The translations under genes and the position numbers were made by a program. From Macrococcoides animalis (GTDB taxonomy: Bacteria > Bacillota > Bacilli > Staphylococcales > Staphylococcaceae), in NCBI RefSeq assembly GCF_047425875.1, contig NZ_CP179727.1:248001-312000 (forward strand): DNA of 64,000 nucleotides. Reading direction: 5' to 3'. Below the pieces are notes generated by a model. The model was given only the letters and a program-made list of their open reading frames with translations, searched no databases and had not been told where the DNA came from. Each line of letters starts with the position of its first letter. Within the stretch, counting starts at the first letter, position 1. This document shows positions 27,620 through 35,955 of this stretch, piece by piece.

Positions 27620-28132
27620 CTAGTTTTCAGACATATTGTCTTTTAAAGCTTGAAGTTTTGCTAACCTAGGATCAACCTTAGGCTTTTCTTCTTCTAATTG
27701 ACTTTCATCAATTACTTCCCAACCTTTACCCTTCGTTAGTTCTAAATCAACATCCTCTTTTACCACACGTACAGGTTTGTTAATCACAACTAACTCTTGA
27801 ATAACGGGTGTTAAGTCTATAACACCATTATGAATGGCGTGTCTATTCTCATCATATTCAACATAATCGTTATCATCAAAATATTCCACTGAATGAATGT
27901 CGAATGGAACTTCAACATCTTCTAATGTTCGTGCACAAGTCATGACAAATTGTCCAGTTACATATAAATCAGCTACTACTTCGTTTGACTTAGGCGTTAA
28001 TTTACCTTTCACCTTTATTGGTGATATATCAACTAACTGTAAGCTAGATTTTAAATGATTTAAGTTGATTTCAGATTCAAATGGATAACCACTATCACGG
28101 TGTTTTCTTAATTCAGCTAATGACCATTTCAT
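27620..28132 (-). CDS. YceD / DUF177 family protein
   Basis: A 170-residue acidic protein of the family linked to 23S rRNA or L32 handling. It has the DUF177 core with FVMTCARTLEDVEVPF, where the cysteine is usual, and an acidic stretch around YFDDNDYVEYDENRH. AGAGGTG precedes the ATG. It is the promoter-proximal gene of the yceD-rpmF unit. The Bacillus counterpart is YlbN. Its biochemical function is not settled. Confidence 0.9.
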   Translation of the reverse strand: MKWSLAELRKHRDSGYPFESEINLNHLKSSLQLVDISPIKVKGKLTPKSNEVVADLYVTGQFVMTCARTLEDVEVPFDIHSVEYFDDNDYVEYDENRHAIHNGVIDLTPVIQELVVINKPVRVVKEDVDLELTKGKGWEVIDESQLEEEKPKVDPRLAKLQALKDNMSEN

Positions 28133-28162
28133 ATGGTTTCACCTCTTACAAACACAAAATTT

Positions 28163-28192
28163 ATTTTACCTCTTTTTATAACAGTTTGTCAA
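28163..28192 (-). promoter_or_regulatory. Promoter of yceD-rpmF
   Basis: On the minus strand a perfect TTGACA (28187-28192) and TAAAAT (28163-28168) are 18 bases apart, 31 bases ahead of the yceD start. Confidence 0.8.
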
Positions 28193-28202
28193 GATTTTTT
28201 CT

Positions 28203-28220
28203 TAACAGATATTTCTGTTA
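28203..28220. repeat. Palindrome in the yceD-tmcAL divergent gap
   Basis: Perfect inverted repeat TAACAGA-TATT-TCTGTTA (7-base arms). It lies immediately upstream of the yceD promoter and overlaps the likely tmcAL promoter (TACAAT at 28219-28224). It may be an operator. Confidence 0.55.
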
Positions 28221-28256
28221 CAATCAACATTATAAACTGATGTGAGGGGAATTACA

Positions 28257-29327
28257 ATGAAGTCAATCGGAATTATTTGTGAATATAATCCGTTTCATAA
28301 TGGACATAAGTATCATATAGAGCAAATTAAAAAAAATTATCCAAATGCTTATATAGTTGCCATTATGAGTGGCCAATTTGTTCAGCGCGGTGAACCTGCA
28401 TTTATCAATAAATTCATTCGAACTGAAATGGCACTCGATTACGTCGACTTAGTTGTTGAAATGCCTCAATTCTATGCCGCGAGTTATGCCGACGACTTTG
28501 CCCGTGGAGGAATTACAATTGCAAAATCACTTGGCCTAGAAGGACTATCTTTTGGCAGTGAAAGTGGCAAATTAGCTACTTTTGATATTAAATTAGCACA
28601 ACCAACCATTAATGATATACGCACAGGAGCAGCATATCCGAAACTTATGGATAAAGGATTGAAATCAAATGATATATTAGCACAAAGTTATATGAAAGCC
28701 AAAAACGAAATTTATTCAGCACTGAAGTTGATTCCAGTTAAACGATACAGTAATGAATATTTAGAAGTAGAACTTACTGGTAGTATATCAAGTGCCACAG
28801 CAATTCGAAAAAATTACTTTTACGGAGTTGCGATTGAGAACACTATGCCCCGAAGTGAATTAATTCACCATCCTGTTAGATGGGAAGATTACTATTTCCT
28901 ATTAAAATATCGAATTTTATCGATGGAGATTAGTGAGCTTGCGGAAATTTATACGATGTACGAAGGATTAGAAAATAGATTAAAGAAAGTCATTGGTGAA
29001 GCAGATACATTTGACGCATTGATTAATAAAATGGTATCAAAACGTTATACGAGAAGTCGTATTCAAAGATTATTAGTATATGTGTTATTAAATATTAAAG
29101 AATATGACGTGAGTCGATTGAAAGAGATTTCTGCTGTGCGTGTCCTTGGGATGAATGATGTGGGACGTGAATTTATAAAAACAATAGATAGCACTGAAGT
29201 TGTAACCAATGTGAATAAAAAAACGCGCAATTATTTCGAAATTGAAATTAAAGCAACTGAAATATATAACCTAATCAGTGGTAGTAAAATGACAGATTTT
29301 AATACACCCGTGATTTATAAGAAGTAA
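28257..29327 (+). CDS. tmcAL: tRNA(Met) cytidine acetate ligase
   Basis: Makes N4-acetylcytidine at the wobble base of elongator tRNA-Met from acetate and ATP. The 356-residue protein has the nucleotidyltransferase motif CEYNPFHNGH at the N-terminus, MSGQFVQRGEPA, and SSATAIR, the ISSTxIR-like motif. I use the ATG at 28257, which follows GAGGGG, not the GTG at 28242. The Bacillus name is YlbM. It is the first plus-strand gene and is divergent from yceD. Confidence 0.92.
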   Translation: MKSIGIICEYNPFHNGHKYHIEQIKKNYPNAYIVAIMSGQFVQRGEPAFINKFIRTEMALDYVDLVVEMPQFYAASYADDFARGGITIAKSLGLEGLSFGSESGKLATFDIKLAQPTINDIRTGAAYPKLMDKGLKSNDILAQSYMKAKNEIYSALKLIPVKRYSNEYLEVELTGSISSATAIRKNYFYGVAIENTMPRSELIHHPVRWEDYYFLLKYRILSMEISELAEIYTMYEGLENRLKKVIGEADTFDALINKMVSKRYTRSRIQRLLVYVLLNIKEYDVSRLKEISAVRVLGMNDVGREFIKTIDSTEVVTNVNKKTRNYFEIEIKATEIYNLISGSKMTDFNTPVIYKK

Positions 29328-29343
29328 GGTTGTAGAGCTGTTG

Positions 29344-29379
29344 GTAAGCGACTGTATTTTTTGACTTACAGTCCCTTAC
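29344..29379 (+). terminator. Hairpin after tmcAL
   Basis: Imperfect inverted repeat: GTAAG and ACTGTA pair with TACAGT and CTTAC, with a 2x2 internal mismatch and a T-rich loop. There is no T tract after it, so its role as a terminator is uncertain. Confidence 0.4.
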
Positions 29380-29405
29380 TCCAAAAATATATCCTAAAAC
29401 AAAAG

Positions 29406-29429
29406 GCCACACATTTTCCAGTGTGGCCA
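29406..29429 (-). terminator. Terminator after coaD
   Basis: GGCCACAC and GTGTGGCC arms with an 8-base loop, followed on the minus strand by TTTTGTTTT. Confidence 0.87.
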
Positions 29430-29442
29430 ATAACATTATTTA

Positions 29443-29943
29443 CTACTCTTCTTGCTCTAGCTCTTTAAATTTTTCTTTTAACGCAAGCTCAACATTTTTT
29501 GACACAATGCTTGATACATCCCCACCATATTTTGCAACTTCTTTTACCATACTCGATGATATAAATGAATATTGATTATTCGTCATCATATATAACGTTT
29601 CAATATCATCATTTAACTTTTTATTCATACTTGTCAGTTGCATCTCATATTCAAAGTCTGAAACAGCTCTTAATCCACGAACAATTTGTTTTGCACCAAT
29701 ACGTTCACAGAAATCTACTAACAAACCTGAAAAATAATCTACTTTAACATTTGGTAAGTCTTTTACCGCTTCTTCAATTAATGATAGTCTTTCATCAATT
29801 GAAAAAAATCCAGTTTTCTTTGAATTATTTAACACAGACACATGAACTTCATCAAACAATCCACAACTTCTTTTAATAATGTCTAAGTGACCTTTTGTAA
29901 TAGGATCAAAACTACCAGGTACTACTGCAATTGTTTTACTCAT
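29443..29943 (-). CDS. coaD: Phosphopantetheine adenylyltransferase
   Basis: Fourth step of coenzyme A synthesis: ATP plus 4'-phosphopantetheine gives dephospho-CoA. The 166-residue protein has the nucleotidyltransferase GSFDPITKGHLDII motif at the N-terminus and ISSSMVKE near residue 130. GAGGT precedes the ATG. It overlaps the rsmD end by 8 bases, so the two are co-transcribed. Confidence 0.96.
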   Translation of the reverse strand: MSKTIAVVPGSFDPITKGHLDIIKRSCGLFDEVHVSVLNNSKKTGFFSIDERLSLIEEAVKDLPNVKVDYFSGLLVDFCERIGAKQIVRGLRAVSDFEYEMQLTSMNKKLNDDIETLYMMTNNQYSFISSSMVKEVAKYGGDVSSIVSKNVELALKEKFKELEQEE

Positions 29944-30475
29944 AATTACCTCTTAATATGATTAATTTTGTTATGCCATATGTTTCATTTTTTATAATTT
30001 CATAGTCTAAAGTATCAATCGATTCATTCTTCTCACATTCTATAAGGATTTGCCCACCTTTTGCAAGTAAATCAAACGACTGTATAAGGGGTAATGCATC
30101 GTTTACTATATTTTTCTGATATGGTGGATCTAAAAATATCATATCAAATTGGATGTTACGTTTATTAAGAGCTTTCAAAGCTCTTTTATAATCATTTTTA
30201 TATATTTCAACATCTTCATCTAAGAATGATGTATTCTTTTTTATCATTTGGATTGCATCAAAACTACCATCTACAAATATGACTTTCGAAAGTCCACGAC
30301 TAATAGCTTCTACCCCAAGTCCTCCGCTGCCAGCAAATAAATCAAGGCCAATACCATCCATCGGGCCAAGTATATTAAACATCGTTTCTTTAATTTTATC
30401 TGTAGTTGGTCTTGAAGTTATACCTTTTGGGGCTGTTAAGTGAAATCTTTTATATTTTCCGCCTATTACGCGCAT
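29936..30475 (-). CDS. rsmD: 16S rRNA (guanine-966-N2) methyltransferase
   Basis: Methylates G966 of 16S rRNA. The 179-residue protein has the SAM-binding motif LDLFAGSGGLGVEA and the N-methyltransferase motif LDPPY, and begins MRVIGGKYKRF as is typical. AAAGGAG precedes the ATG. It pairs with coaD, as in many Firmicutes. The Bacillus name is YlbH. Confidence 0.95.
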   Translation of the reverse strand: MRVIGGKYKRFHLTAPKGITSRPTTDKIKETMFNILGPMDGIGLDLFAGSGGLGVEAISRGLSKVIFVDGSFDAIQMIKKNTSFLDEDVEIYKNDYKRALKALNKRNIQFDMIFLDPPYQKNIVNDALPLIQSFDLLAKGGQILIECEKNESIDTLDYEIIKNETYGITKLIILRGNYE

Positions 30476-30552
30476 ATATTACTCCTTTGAAAAATGTATT
30501 CTTATGGTCCTTTCATGTATAATATAATTATCTAACATGTAAGGAGACTATT

Positions 30553-30942
30553 ATGAAACAAGCTTTTATCTCACTCGGCGAAGGTTATAGTGATCTTTTC
30601 GAACTCGAGCAATTAATGAAATACAATCACGAGCGTACGGATTGCATATTATTTTTACATACGACGCTTGAAGCAACACCTAAAACGTCAATAGTACTTA
30701 TTATGAATCCCACTAAAGATGGTAATTTTCAAGCAATGTACAGTATTTTTGAAGGAATGAATTATCCTTATCCAAAAAGCAACAAGCGCTTTGACTTAGT
30801 GAAATCATGGGCTGACAAGTACCAAATTACGATTAAAGAATTTGATGTTAAAGCAAAACACTTCTTTCATGAAGATGCATTATACCATCAATATTTAATC
30901 GGTGTCCTTCGGTTACAACGCATTATAAAACCGATGCATTAA
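30553..30942 (+). CDS. DUF7147-like conserved hypothetical protein
   Basis: A 129-residue protein beginning MKQAFISLGEGYSDLFEL, with IMNPTKDGNFQAMY in the middle and KAKHFFHEDALYHQYLIGVLRL at the end in two blocks. It resembles a small family found beside ylbG in staphylococci, to my recollection the one listed as DUF7147 and sometimes labelled 'methylthioribose kinase' without support. I see no kinase motif. AAGGAG lies ahead of the ATG. It is divergent from rsmD, and its last 20 bases overlap ylbG, which runs the other way. Confidence 0.8.
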   Translation: MKQAFISLGEGYSDLFELEQLMKYNHERTDCILFLHTTLEATPKTSIVLIMNPTKDGNFQAMYSIFEGMNYPYPKSNKRFDLVKSWADKYQITIKEFDVKAKHFFHEDALYHQYLIGVLRLQRIIKPMH

Positions 30943-31186
30943 ATTCTTTGGCATCTGAACTGTAATCCATTTTAAGTTGTTTATATGGTGAAATTAATAC
31001 ATTACTCACAAACTTTAATTTCTCAAGTTGCGTAAGTGTTGTTTCTAAATCAGCACTATTGATATACATAGAAACCCATTTATCTTTACGATTACTATGT
31101 ATGATATGACCGTATTTTCGAATCTGGCGTTCATGTTTATTGCTTTTTAAGTAAATTATTAGTTGTTCTCTTTGAACTAAAGTCAT
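30923..31186 (-). CDS. ylbG: YlbG family protein (DUF2129)
   Basis: An 87-residue protein beginning MTLVQREQLIIYLKSNK, with HIIHSNRKDKWVSMYIN and KLKFVSNV typical of YlbG (UPF0298). The start at 31186 is chosen because GAGAGGAA lies 10 bases ahead; the frame also opens at 31204. The function is unknown. It sits near ylbF in both Bacillus and staphylococci. Its 3' end overlaps the convergent neighbour by 20 bases. Confidence 0.85.
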   Translation of the reverse strand: MTLVQREQLIIYLKSNKHERQIRKYGHIIHSNRKDKWVSMYINSADLETTLTQLEKLKFVSNVLISPYKQLKMDYSSDAKEFNASVL

Positions 31187-31275
31187 ACACTTCTTTCCTC
31201 TCATTCAGCTTTCTTTTATAGTATCATTAGTTCTGTTAAAATTAAAATATCAATTTAATTATGGAGGTCAATCTT

Positions 31276-32196
31276 TTGAAAAAATACACTTTATTAAAAA
31301 CCGCAGCTTTAACAGGTCTTTCGTATTCATTAGCAATAGCTGCTACAAAAATGACTAGCAAACAAAGTATTCGTGTGATCAAACCATTCTTTAGCAAGCG
31401 TTCACCATACATATTTGCACATCGTGGTGGTATGAAATTAGCACCAGAACATACAATGGCCGCATTTAAAAATTCCCATAAACTAGGAATCGATGGATTT
31501 GAAATTGATGTACGATTAACTAAGGATAATGTTATCGTTGTTTTCCATGATGCCCTTGTAGATCGTGTATCAAATGGTTCAGGTAGAGTAAGTGAACATA
31601 CCCTTGAAGAATTACGTAAACTTGACTTCGGATTTCATTTCAAAGATATTAATGGTGAATTCCCTTATCGTGGTAACGCTGATGCTAAAATCGTAACTTT
31701 AGATGAATTGCTTGATACATTCCCAGATATGCTAATCAATATTGATATTAAAGATAAAGCAAAGTCAACAGCAGGTCAATTAGCACCCGTTTTACTTTAT
31801 CGTTTAATACATGCCAAAAATGCATTCGATCGTGTTTGCGTGACAAGCTTTGAGGATGAACAGATAAAACGTTTTAATACTTATGCACATGATCGTATAG
31901 CGATTGGTGCTGGCCAAAAAGAAGTCGCACGTGCGTATTACGCATTCAATGCAGGTATGAAACATACCTATAATCCAAAAGCAGATACTTTCCAATTGCC
32001 AACTAGCTATCAAGGATTTACTTTAAATAATGAAAAGTTTATTCATTTCTTACAACAACTTAACATAGCTGTAGGTTATTGGGTAATCAATAGTATTGAT
32101 GAAATGGATGCTCTACTAAAAAAAGGGGCACATACAATCGTAACTGATAGACCAGATATTGCAATGCATTTAATTCACGAAAAATATAAAAAATAA
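31276..32196 (+). CDS. Glycerophosphodiester phosphodiesterase (GDPD)
   Basis: Cleaves glycerophosphodiesters to glycerol-3-phosphate and an alcohol. The 306-residue protein has an N-terminal hydrophobic segment (about 8-24) that may anchor or export it, then the GDPD barrel. The barrel begins with AHRGGMKLAPEHT (catalytic His and Arg) and contains GFEIDVRLT, VFHDALVDR and a late INIDIK. I choose TTG at 31276, 8 bases after GGAGG; ATG at 31261 would overlap that ribosome site. A bidirectional terminator covers its end. It resembles the glpQ-like genes of staphylococci. Confidence 0.9.
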   Translation: MKKYTLLKTAALTGLSYSLAIAATKMTSKQSIRVIKPFFSKRSPYIFAHRGGMKLAPEHTMAAFKNSHKLGIDGFEIDVRLTKDNVIVVFHDALVDRVSNGSGRVSEHTLEELRKLDFGFHFKDINGEFPYRGNADAKIVTLDELLDTFPDMLINIDIKDKAKSTAGQLAPVLLYRLIHAKNAFDRVCVTSFEDEQIKRFNTYAHDRIAIGAGQKEVARAYYAFNAGMKHTYNPKADTFQLPTSYQGFTLNNEKFIHFLQQLNIAVGYWVINSIDEMDALLKKGAHTIVTDRPDIAMHLIHEKYKK

Positions 32197-32223
32197 AGGG
32201 GTGGCTATGCTACTCCTTTATTT
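32191..32223. terminator. Bidirectional terminator between the GDPD gene and the methyltransferase
   Basis: A 15-base stem with two G-U pairs (32191-32205 with 32209-32223), T-rich on both strands. It overlaps the last codons of both convergent genes. Confidence 0.8.
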
Positions 32224-32789
32224 TTTATTTCATATATTTCAATACCTCTATAATGAGTTATATTTTCAATTTCTAAATCCACTAATCCAAATATCGATTC
32301 AAGTTGCTTTTTGCGATTAACGAATAGATTGATTTTATAATAAAAGATAATCTTTCCTTTTTTCTTCAAGATGCGTTTAAATTCCTTTACAAGCGATTCT
32401 TTATCAACAAAAGTGTCAAACGGTTGATTGATTAATATATAATGAAATTTGTTATTTCTATAAGGTAATAGCTCGCTTGATGCGATTTCATAATTATAAT
32501 GCGGATATATATGCATCGCTACTTGAAGATTGCGAATAGATTGATCTAAAATATATCCTTTAATATTAGTTTGTTGATCGAGTGTGTTGATCCATTTACC
32601 AGTATGGCAGCCAATACATAATATTTTTTGATGATATTTCAACATTAAATATGATACTAAAAACTTCTCAAATATTGGAATAAATAATAAATCACTATTC
32701 TTCGCACGATATAAAATTTCATCAGTTCGATTTAGAAATTTAATTTTTTTCTCCCATTTGGATATAAGTTTCTTTTCATTTTGTTCCAT
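32205..32789 (-). CDS. Class I SAM-dependent methyltransferase (substrate unknown)
   Basis: A 194-residue protein with a recognisable methyltransferase layout: motif I ILCIGCHTGKW (about 75-85, atypical, with Cys for the acidic residue), YHYIL-type motif II in KFHYILINQPFD, and EFKRILKKKGKIIFYY as motif III. It resembles the Methyltransf_11 family. The ATG follows AGGAGG inside the ylbF end region, so it is co-transcribed with ylbF. The substrate cannot be inferred. Confidence 0.75.
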   Translation of the reverse strand: MEQNEKKLISKWEKKIKFLNRTDEILYRAKNSDLLFIPIFEKFLVSYLMLKYHQKILCIGCHTGKWINTLDQQTNIKGYILDQSIRNLQVAMHIYPHYNYEIASSELLPYRNNKFHYILINQPFDTFVDKESLVKEFKRILKKKGKIIFYYKINLFVNRKKQLESIFGLVDLEIENITHYRGIEIYEIKNKGVA

Positions 32790-32798
32790 AAATGCCTC

Positions 32799-33221
32799 CT
32801 AACTACACCCACACCCACTACTACACGTATGTGATTCAAAGAAAGGATTTCCTTTCTCGATTTTAACTTCAGTTGAAACCGATGTTGCAATAATTACGAG
32901 AACTTCATCGAGTAGTGTTTGTAACTGCGTTTCAAGTTGCTTAAAATGAGCTACATCTGGATGCATTTCATATTCTTTTTTCTTGCGACGTGTTTCTAAC
33001 ATTACAGTTTGGTAGTCAGGATGATAACGTCCAAAACGGTTTACTTCATCATATTTTTCTTTTAGCTTAATCAGGTTAATTTTTATTTGTTGGACTTCAT
33101 GATTATGCTCTAAAGCAATAAAGGCTTCTTTATAATTTATATAAGCAGTGCTATTAAGAATCATTTTATTTAATAAATCAGCATTATCCATTACTTCCAT
33201 CACATCTATATCATAAATCAT
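32799..33221 (-). CDS. ylbF: YlbF/RicF family protein
   Basis: A 140-residue helical protein of the YlbF/YmcA family. In Bacillus, RicF with RicA and RicT forms a complex that carries iron-sulfur clusters and promotes mRNA processing by RNase Y. The helical part covers about 5-115. A cysteine-rich tail (Cys133, Cys137 and Cys139 in CSSGCGCS) fits the cluster ligands. AGGGAAG lies before the ATG. It is followed closely by the methyltransferase gene. Confidence 0.9.
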   Translation of the reverse strand: MIYDIDVMEVMDNADLLNKMILNSTAYINYKEAFIALEHNHEVQQIKINLIKLKEKYDEVNRFGRYHPDYQTVMLETRRKKKEYEMHPDVAHFKQLETQLQTLLDEVLVIIATSVSTEVKIEKGNPFFESHTCSSGCGCS

Positions 33222-33237
33222 TTCTACACTTCCCTAT

Positions 33238-34311
33238 CTATTGTTCTTCAATTGACGTGTTATTTATAAATATCAATGAATAATATGAACCAGAAATTCC
33301 GCCACCCATTTCATTAATATTTTTATTAAGCATATTCTCTCGATGTTCATCTGAATTTAACCAACTATTAATAAGGCTTGGAACATCATCAAAATTAAAA
33401 GCGATATTTTGTGACAAATGTAGATATTCAATATCTAGTTTGTTTAACTCACTACCAATTTCATCTTCAACTTGTTTCACTTTCTCTTTTTTATTAATAT
33501 TTAAAGATGCGACTTGAAACTGAGCCACATGATTAATTAATTCATTTGTTTCAAGAGGTTTCCTGCCATTAATTTGTCTCATATAATTCGTAATTTCAAA
33601 CATTGTAAGTACTTTATTACTATTTATCGTTACTTCATCATTAGTATGCTTTAATTCATCTAATGTCTTCTCAATCGTTTCACCATTACTACTCATTGCA
33701 TATGGTTGCATGTCTATAAGGGTATCCGGTTCAATATAACGTATCGCCATAACCTTATTTGATATACGATCAATATATACTTGTAAGAATAAATTATCAT
33801 ATTGTATTAATGTCTGAGTTTTTATATCTACTTCGGTAAGTTGGAATTGAAATTCACCTTGCTCTGTTCTAATCACAGGTTCACTCACAATTGCATTTCC
33901 ATTGAATATGTTATCTGCACTTTGCCCTATCTTGAAAGGATAGCTTTTAGCCAATGATCCAGTTGCATATAACATAACAATTTTTTCATTTTGTACCCCA
34001 ACAATATAATATTGATTCTTGAACTCATATACAAAATTTTTATAATTAAAATTAGAATCGTATATACGTTTTGGATATCCATATTTTTTCGTAAACACAT
34101 TTATGTCTGCACCAATGTATACGCCTAGCCCTTGTCTTAACTTTGGATGTTTAACAGTTTTATTTGATGTTGGTTTGATTTTTTCATGCAATACTTTTTC
34201 TTTTGCTGGATTCTCAAGCACATCAAACTTTAACGAAGGTGAATAAAACAAATAAAATAAAAACACACCCATCAGAATTATTAATAAAAGTTTTATTAAA
34301 ATACTTTTCAA
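33238..34311 (-). CDS. CAP-domain protein with CAP-associated N-terminal domain
   Basis: A 357-residue protein with an N-terminal membrane segment (about 5-25), which looks like an anchor or signal, then a CAP-associated domain (about 60-195) and a C-terminal CAP/SCP-like domain (about 230-350) with HVAQFQVASLN and the SWLNSDEHRENML motif. No sortase motif is present. The start is TTG at 34311 with AAGGTG ahead. It is the homologue of Bacillus YlbC, next to ylbF as expected. The function is unknown, and an extracellular site is likely. Confidence 0.87.
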   Translation of the reverse strand: MKSILIKLLLIILMGVFLFYLFYSPSLKFDVLENPAKEKVLHEKIKPTSNKTVKHPKLRQGLGVYIGADINVFTKKYGYPKRIYDSNFNYKNFVYEFKNQYYIVGVQNEKIVMLYATGSLAKSYPFKIGQSADNIFNGNAIVSEPVIRTEQGEFQFQLTEVDIKTQTLIQYDNLFLQVYIDRISNKVMAIRYIEPDTLIDMQPYAMSSNGETIEKTLDELKHTNDEVTINSNKVLTMFEITNYMRQINGRKPLETNELINHVAQFQVASLNINKKEKVKQVEDEIGSELNKLDIEYLHLSQNIAFNFDDVPSLINSWLNSDEHRENMLNKNINEMGGGISGSYYSLIFINNTSIEEQ

Positions 34312-34439
34312 AAAAACACCTTCTTTATCTTTTTCTTTACACTATTCTAACATTATTTGAATTGAAATGAATATTCGATTGCATGAATAGCATTTTTATC
34401 TTAAAATTGAAGGTAGAATGATTTAGGGAGGAACTAAGT

Positions 34440-34799
34440 ATGGTATTCACAAATTCAGGTATTGAAACAATCGTAGCTGAACAATCTTTAATCCAACATG
34501 TTATGAATAAACATGGTTTAGTTTTAGGGGGACATTGGGATTTCGAACGTGTAACTTATGATTTAAAATATGAATTATCTGAAGGTATTTATTATTTACG
34601 TATTCCAGGTTATGCAATTGATGGTGATGTGGGTGCACGCAATGCAACTTTACAAATGATGGACCCATATGTTGGTAAACATTATTATCCTACAGGTGTA
34701 GAATACGGTGAAGATGAAGTATTCAGTGAAGCATTAGTTGAGCACTGCAAACGTACTATCACAAGTATTTACAATGAAATTAAAACAATCCAAGCATAG
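34440..34799 (+). CDS. YugN-like family protein
   Basis: A 119-residue protein of the YugN family, with FTNSGIETIVAEQSLIQHVM at the start and YYLRIPGYAIDGDVGARNA in the middle. It shows a compact alpha/beta pattern with no transmembrane segment. GGGAGGA lies ahead of the ATG. It is upstream of the AI-2E-type permease gene, but a hairpin lies between them. The function is unknown. Confidence 0.82.
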   Translation: MVFTNSGIETIVAEQSLIQHVMNKHGLVLGGHWDFERVTYDLKYELSEGIYYLRIPGYAIDGDVGARNATLQMMDPYVGKHYYPTGVEYGEDEVFSEALVEHCKRTITSIYNEIKTIQA

Positions 34800-34814
34800 T
34801 TTAATATGCTTTAA

Positions 34815-34843
34815 AGCGTGAACAAATTAATTTGTCTCACGCT
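34815..34843 (+). terminator. Terminator after the YugN gene
   Basis: Stem AGCGTGA-ACAAAT / ATTTGT-C-TCACGCT with a single bulged C, followed on the plus strand by CTTTTTCTT. The permease gene begins 30 bases later with its own ribosome site. Confidence 0.75.
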
Positions 34844-34872
34844 CTTTTTCTTATCAATGAAGAGGTGATGTT

Positions 34873-35922
34873 ATGGTAAAAAAATGGCTTAATAAACGAG
34901 TACTCACGATAGTATCACTGATTATCTTGGCTGTACTTTTTTTATATTTTATTATACCTATATCAATTCCACTTATTTCTGCACTTATCATCGCGTTGAT
35001 GATTGAACCGTTCGTGAAAATGCTTGAGAAGAAAGTTGGAAGTAGAAAGTGGAGTGTAACTATCATATACTCTACTATCCTTATTTCAATTTTACTTTTT
35101 ACATATTTCTTCCTAACAAAACTAATCGAACATATTATTCAATTTTCTAAAGATTTACCAAATAAAATGAATAATTTAATAGCAGTTTGGGACAAAATAG
35201 AAATAAAAATATCAAAAATGATTCCTGATAGTATTGCTACATCATTATTTGATGAAATTCAAAAATTCTTATTTTCAATACGTGATTCGATTTTAAATTA
35301 TTTTAACGTAGAACGTATCACAGCTCTTGTAGCGAGCTTACCAGAGACCTTTATCTCTGGATTGGTGTTTTTAGTGGCATTATTCTTATTCATGCTTGAA
35401 ATACCTAAAATACATCAGTTTATTAGAAACCATACGTATGACAAAACTTATAATAATACTGCATTTGTATGGAACCGTGTAACTTCATCTATTTTTGGAA
35501 TGATGCGTGCAGCTGTTATACTCTCAGGTATTACTTGGTTCTTTACATTTATCGGATTATTATTTATTACACCAGAGAATGCACTTGTACTTTCATTTAT
35601 CATTTGCTTAGTGGATTTATTACCAATTATCGGTGCAACGGGAATCACAATTCCTTGGGCAATTTATGCATACGTTACTGGTGATGTTGCTCTAGCTATT
35701 AAACTCATCGTACTATCAACATTTCTATTGGTACAACGTAAAGTATTAGAACCCAAAATTATGGGTAACGGTGTTGGACTCAGTCCACTACCTACTCTAA
35801 TCGCTATGTATATCGGTCTGAAACTAATGGGTTTCGTTGGATTCTTCGTAGGACCAATAATACTCATCATAATACTTACAGTTTTTGAATCTGGTGCTAT
35901 CAAAGCGAATATTAAAATATAA
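34873..35922 (+). CDS. AI-2E family transporter
   Basis: A 349-residue membrane protein of the AI-2E/DUF20 family, with about eight hydrophobic segments (for example around 12-45 and 65-90, then from about 155 to the end) and the family motif LPIIGATGITIPWAIYAYV in the second half. The name comes from E. coli TqsA; most Firmicutes members have no proven autoinducer role, and some are cation antiporters. GAGGTGA precedes the ATG. It ends at a bidirectional terminator shared with ctaM. Confidence 0.85.
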   Translation: MVKKWLNKRVLTIVSLIILAVLFLYFIIPISIPLISALIIALMIEPFVKMLEKKVGSRKWSVTIIYSTILISILLFTYFFLTKLIEHIIQFSKDLPNKMNNLIAVWDKIEIKISKMIPDSIATSLFDEIQKFLFSIRDSILNYFNVERITALVASLPETFISGLVFLVALFLFMLEIPKIHQFIRNHTYDKTYNNTAFVWNRVTSSIFGMMRAAVILSGITWFFTFIGLLFITPENALVLSFIICLVDLLPIIGATGITIPWAIYAYVTGDVALAIKLIVLSTFLLVQRKVLEPKIMGNGVGLSPLPTLIAMYIGLKLMGFVGFFVGPIILIIILTVFESGAIKANIKI

Positions 35923-35955
35923 AAATGATCGTCTCAAATTGAGACGATCATTTTT
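35921..35955. terminator. Bidirectional terminator between the AI-2E gene and ctaM
   Basis: Perfect 15-base arms AAAAATGATCGTCTC and GAGACGATCATTTTT with a 5-base loop. T-rich tails lie on both sides. Confidence 0.93.

Noticed and set aside
28203..28220. Zur or Fur box for the zinc-type rpmF
   Set aside because: The palindrome TAACAGA-TATT-TCTGTTA does not resemble the Zur or Fur consensus.
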